A DNA stretch of 8,937 nt, taken from the NCBI GenBank assembly GCA_036642795.1, contig JAVXTH010000043.1, positions 1-8,937 of the forward strand. Reading direction: 5' to 3'. The notes under the pieces are model-generated. The model was not told where the DNA came from, made no database searches, and saw only the letters and a program-made list of their open reading frames with translations. The stretch's first letter is position 1. Each line of letters opens with the position of its first letter. Positions 6,877-8,937 of this stretch are shown here, piece after piece. A program made the translations under genes and the position numbers. This DNA is from JAVXTH01 sp036642795. GTDB lineage: Bacteria; Bacillota_I; Bacilli_A; Erysipelotrichales; Erysipelotrichaceae.

Positions 6877-7903
6877 ATATGAAACGAAACATTTTCCCAA
6901 GTCGTGAATTCTTGAAATGATAAATAAGCGTAGAAATAATATGGGTACCTATTAAAACTGAGAAGAATCTGACAAAACCATATTGATCAAATAAAGCTTT
7001 TTGATCAAACAAAGAAAGAATAAAAGGAATCAATACTAAAAACATCGCATGAGTGAAATAATATAAGTTCGTATATTCTCTAATTTTTTGATAATTAAAT
7101 TTCCATGGTACATCAATCGTTCTTAAATATTGGAAAAAGAAGAAAGTGAAGGGTGCTGCCATAATTAAGAAATTAAAATTAATTGAATTTGTTTTATATA
7201 ATGAAAAGGCTTCGATTACAAGTGCAATCGCAAAGACAATGGATAAGCTACCATTATATTTAAAGTTTGAAAATACTTGATCTTTCGCTAAATAATAACC
7301 ACAGGTTACATAAAACAAACCAAAGAAAAAGCCATTGCGCGTGGTAACGAAGAACTTCATATAGTTATCAATGATCTTCAATAATATTTGATTTGAAATT
7401 ACCCCATAATACGTTTCTAAAGCTCCGATGCATAATAAACCAAACGAGATAATAAATAATACTTTAAAAGAAAAATGTTTTGCTAAAAAATGAATGATAA
7501 CCAAAGAAAAAATTAAAGCCGGTATATACCAAAGATGAAAATACGTTCCAATATAGAATAAGGCAACTAATAAAGCAACGGGATATAAATACCAAGGTAG
7601 ATGGAAATTAGCTTGAATCCACTGAATTCCAATTGGAAGATAAATAAGGCTCCAAAATAAATATAATTGAATTAAAGCAATGATATATTTTTTAAAATAC
7701 AAATTCCCTCTTTTGATCGTATTTCTTCGAACGAAAAAAGCCGTTGAAATAAAAAAGAAAGGAACTACAATTCTACCAATAATATTAATTAAAATAAAAT
7801 TTCCTAAGTAAGAATAAGGCAATAAAGGAGAAGTATGTACTACAATGACTAAAAAAGAACATACAAATTTCATGATATCGACGGCTGGATATTTTTTGTC
7901 CAT
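6875..7903 (-). CDS. Acyltransferase-3 family integral membrane protein
   Basis: A 342-aa protein with about ten membrane segments that matches the acyltransferase-3 family (Pfam PF01757), whose members transfer acyl groups, often acetyl, to surface sugars or other extracellular acceptors. Family marks: an N-terminal DIMKF...VIVVH with H23, the likely catalytic histidine; RIVVPFFFIS (44-53) followed by R59-R60; HLWYIPAL (123-130); GLFYVTCGYYLA (195-206); and YFTHA (282-286) near the C-terminus. The N-terminal region also resembles the membrane half of VanT-type racemases, but no racemase domain is present. The length is normal for a stand-alone transferase with no SGNH domain. The start is secure: AGAAAGGAG stands about 5 nt upstream of the ATG. 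No glycan-synthesis genes flank it, so the acceptor is unknown. It lies downstream of the YitT gene with a terminator between them. Confidence 0.88.
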   Translation of the reverse strand: MDKKYPAVDIMKFVCSFLVIVVHTSPLLPYSYLGNFILINIIGRIVVPFFFISTAFFVRRNTIKRGNLYFKKYIIALIQLYLFWSLIYLPIGIQWIQANFHLPWYLYPVALLVALFYIGTYFHLWYIPALIFSLVIIHFLAKHFSFKVLFIISFGLLCIGALETYYGVISNQILLKIIDNYMKFFVTTRNGFFFGLFYVTCGYYLAKDQVFSNFKYNGSLSIVFAIALVIEAFSLYKTNSINFNFLIMAAPFTFFFFQYLRTIDVPWKFNYQKIREYTNLYYFTHAMFLVLIPFILSLFDQKALFDQYGFVRFFSVLIGTHIISTLIYHFKNSRLGKMFRFI

Positions 7904-7925
7904 AATTTCTCCTTTCTAAAAATAA

Positions 7926-7954
7926 AAAGATGTTACGAATATTATAACATCTTT
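7926..7954 (-). terminator. Rho-independent terminator after the YitT-family gene
   Basis: On the minus strand AAAGATGTTA (7954-7945) and TAACATCTTT (7935-7926) form a perfect 10-bp stem with a 9-nt loop, continuing into a U-rich tail (TTATTTTT). The gene's stop codon (7955-7953) overlaps the first stem bases. A TATAAT (7946-7941) spans the end of the first arm and the loop. Confidence 0.85.
7941..7946 (-). promoter_or_regulatory. Possible -10 box of the acyltransferase gene, inside a terminator
   Basis: A perfect TATAAT on the minus strand, 38 nt upstream of the acyltransferase ATG. No convincing -35 stands 16-18 bp upstream, so it may be chance in A/T-rich DNA. It is the only promoter-like element between the YitT terminator and the acyltransferase gene; otherwise that gene depends on read-through. 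Confidence 0.3.
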
Positions 7955-8846
7955 ATTCAATTGGTGGTTGATAGAATCTTCCATCCACTTGTTCCGTTTT
8001 CGCAACATTAATAAAGGCATGGCCATCAATCATACGGACGACATTCATTACCTTTTTAACCTCATTGGTGGCAATTACTGTATATAATAGAGTTCTAGGT
8101 TTATTCGAATAAGTTCCAATTCCCTCAAAACGAGTTACCCCATGATGCGTGAATACAAGCAGTTGATGAGCAACTTCATCGCCTTTATTCGTAATAATAA
8201 ATAAAGTCATTTTCTTATATTTTAAATGAATTGTATTTAGAATCTGAGTGGAACAAAACTGAAATATAATTGAATATAAAGCTTTTTCCCAACCAAACAA
8301 ATATCCAGCTGCAAGTAACATAACTACATTATAACCCATAATGTAATTCCAAGTTGGCATATTTAATTTTTTACTTAACGCAATCGCAATAAAATCGGTT
8401 CCACCACTACTTGCCCCACCACGCAGAGCAATCCCTAAGGCAACTCCATTGATGATACCACCAAAAACCGCGATTAATAAGATATCATAGGTAATACTAC
8501 TAATTGGTAAAACATCGACAAAAATACCGGTTAATAAGATCATTAAGACGGAAAACATCGTGAATTTCTTTCCTACGGTGCGATAGCCAATGTAAGCAGG
8601 AATCGCATTTAAGCTTAAGTTAACAAGCGTATATGGTAAAGTAATACCAAAATAACTATCAAAAACACGTTGAATCAAGACCGTAAGACCCGTTAAACCA
8701 CCAGGATATAAACCACCTGCAGATACAAAGGTATTAATATTAATTGCCATAACAGCTGATGCGATTATGACACAAATAATAGTGATTAAATCACGATACT
8801 TTTGTTTTTTACCGTTATTACCATGATAAGAAAGCGTTTGTTCCAT
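7953..8846 (-). CDS. YitT-family membrane protein (YitT membrane domain plus DUF2179)
   Basis: A 297-aa integral membrane protein of the YitT family, widespread and often multi-copy in Firmicutes, without an established transport substrate. After a short basic cytoplasmic N-terminus there are about five membrane segments (about 19-40, 48-66, 72-90, 98-113, 119-141), with the family motifs SAGGLYPGGLTGL (42-54) and RGGASSGGTDFIA (142-154). Two further hydrophobic stretches (about 168-184 and 189-203) follow. The C-terminal soluble DUF2179 domain (about 212-285) carries KKMTLFIITN, THHGVTRFEGIGTYS and FINVAK, a ferredoxin-like regulatory type of fold. Length and domain order are those of a complete member. 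Start: ATG with AGGGG about 10 nt upstream and a good promoter behind it. It appears to be transcribed alone, ending at a hairpin that overlaps its stop codon. Confidence 0.93.
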   Translation of the reverse strand: MEQTLSYHGNNGKKQKYRDLITIICVIIASAVMAININTFVSAGGLYPGGLTGLTVLIQRVFDSYFGITLPYTLVNLSLNAIPAYIGYRTVGKKFTMFSVLMILLTGIFVDVLPISSITYDILLIAVFGGIINGVALGIALRGGASSGGTDFIAIALSKKLNMPTWNYIMGYNVVMLLAAGYLFGWEKALYSIIFQFCSTQILNTIHLKYKKMTLFIITNKGDEVAHQLLVFTHHGVTRFEGIGTYSNKPRTLLYTVIATNEVKKVMNVVRMIDGHAFINVAKTEQVDGRFYQPPIE

Positions 8847-8882
8847 ATTATTTAATCCCCTATAAGTTAATCTTTCTTTATC

Positions 8883-8910
8883 ATTATACCTAATTTATAT
8901 CATTATTCAA
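8883..8910 (-). promoter_or_regulatory. Sigma-A-type promoter of the YitT-family gene
   Basis: On the minus strand TTGAAT (8910-8905), a 16-bp spacer, then TATAAT (8888-8883). This is the best-formed promoter in the window. It predicts a leader of about 30 nt before the ATG at 8846, containing the AGGGG ribosome site. Confidence 0.75.
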
Positions 8911-8937
8911 CCGTAAATCAATAAAACCTAGTTTTTA

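Noticed and set aside
6875..7903. VanT-type serine racemase
   Set aside because: Only the membrane acyltransferase half is present; there is no alanine-racemase domain.
8920..8937. Short A/T-rich inverted repeat around CCTAG at the right edge, as a terminator
   Set aside because: The arms are only 4-5 bp and the window ends there, so it cannot be judged.

Overview
The window is about one-third G+C and reads as a low-GC Firmicute (Bacillota), perhaps of the Erysipelotrichia or a related gut lineage. That placement is inferred from base composition, strong AGGAGG-type ribosome sites, TATAAT -10 boxes, short U-tailed terminators and the gene families present. TGA is used as a stop and the genes stay open under the standard bacterial code, so it is not a Mycoplasma-type code. 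Seven genes fill almost all the DNA. Six lie on the minus strand and one (HD-domain protein) on the plus strand. There are no tRNA or rRNA genes, CRISPR arrays, transposases or gene-free stretches over 300 bases.

Reading down the minus strand from the right end: (i) 7953-8846 is a YitT-family membrane protein with a good promoter and its own terminator; (ii) 6875-7903 is an acyltransferase-3 family membrane protein, sharing a bidirectional terminator with the convergent plus-strand HD-domain gene (6267-6821); (iii) a divergent promoter region at about 6124-6266 separates the HD gene from a two-gene operon, a NdpA/YejK-like nucleoid-associated protein (5134-6123) followed 18 nt later by a 205-aa protein (4498-5115) that I align to FAD-dependent thymidylate synthase ThyX but which lacks the RHR catalytic signature; (iv) after a terminator and a new promoter comes a second two-gene operon, a solute-binding lipoprotein (2939-4381) overlapping by 4 nt a membrane dCache-HAMP-PAS-GGDEF-EAL c-di-GMP enzyme (33-2942), closed by a terminator at the left edge.

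Two units merit attention. The lipoprotein plus c-di-GMP receptor, with no transporter permease or ATPase beside them, looks like an extracellular ligand-sensing pair that sets c-di-GMP level. The nucleoid-associated protein plus degenerate ThyX-like protein is an unexplained pairing of a DNA-bound factor with a probable non-canonical nucleotide- or flavin-binding fold. The remaining genes look like ordinary chromosomal genes of poorly characterised but widespread families.
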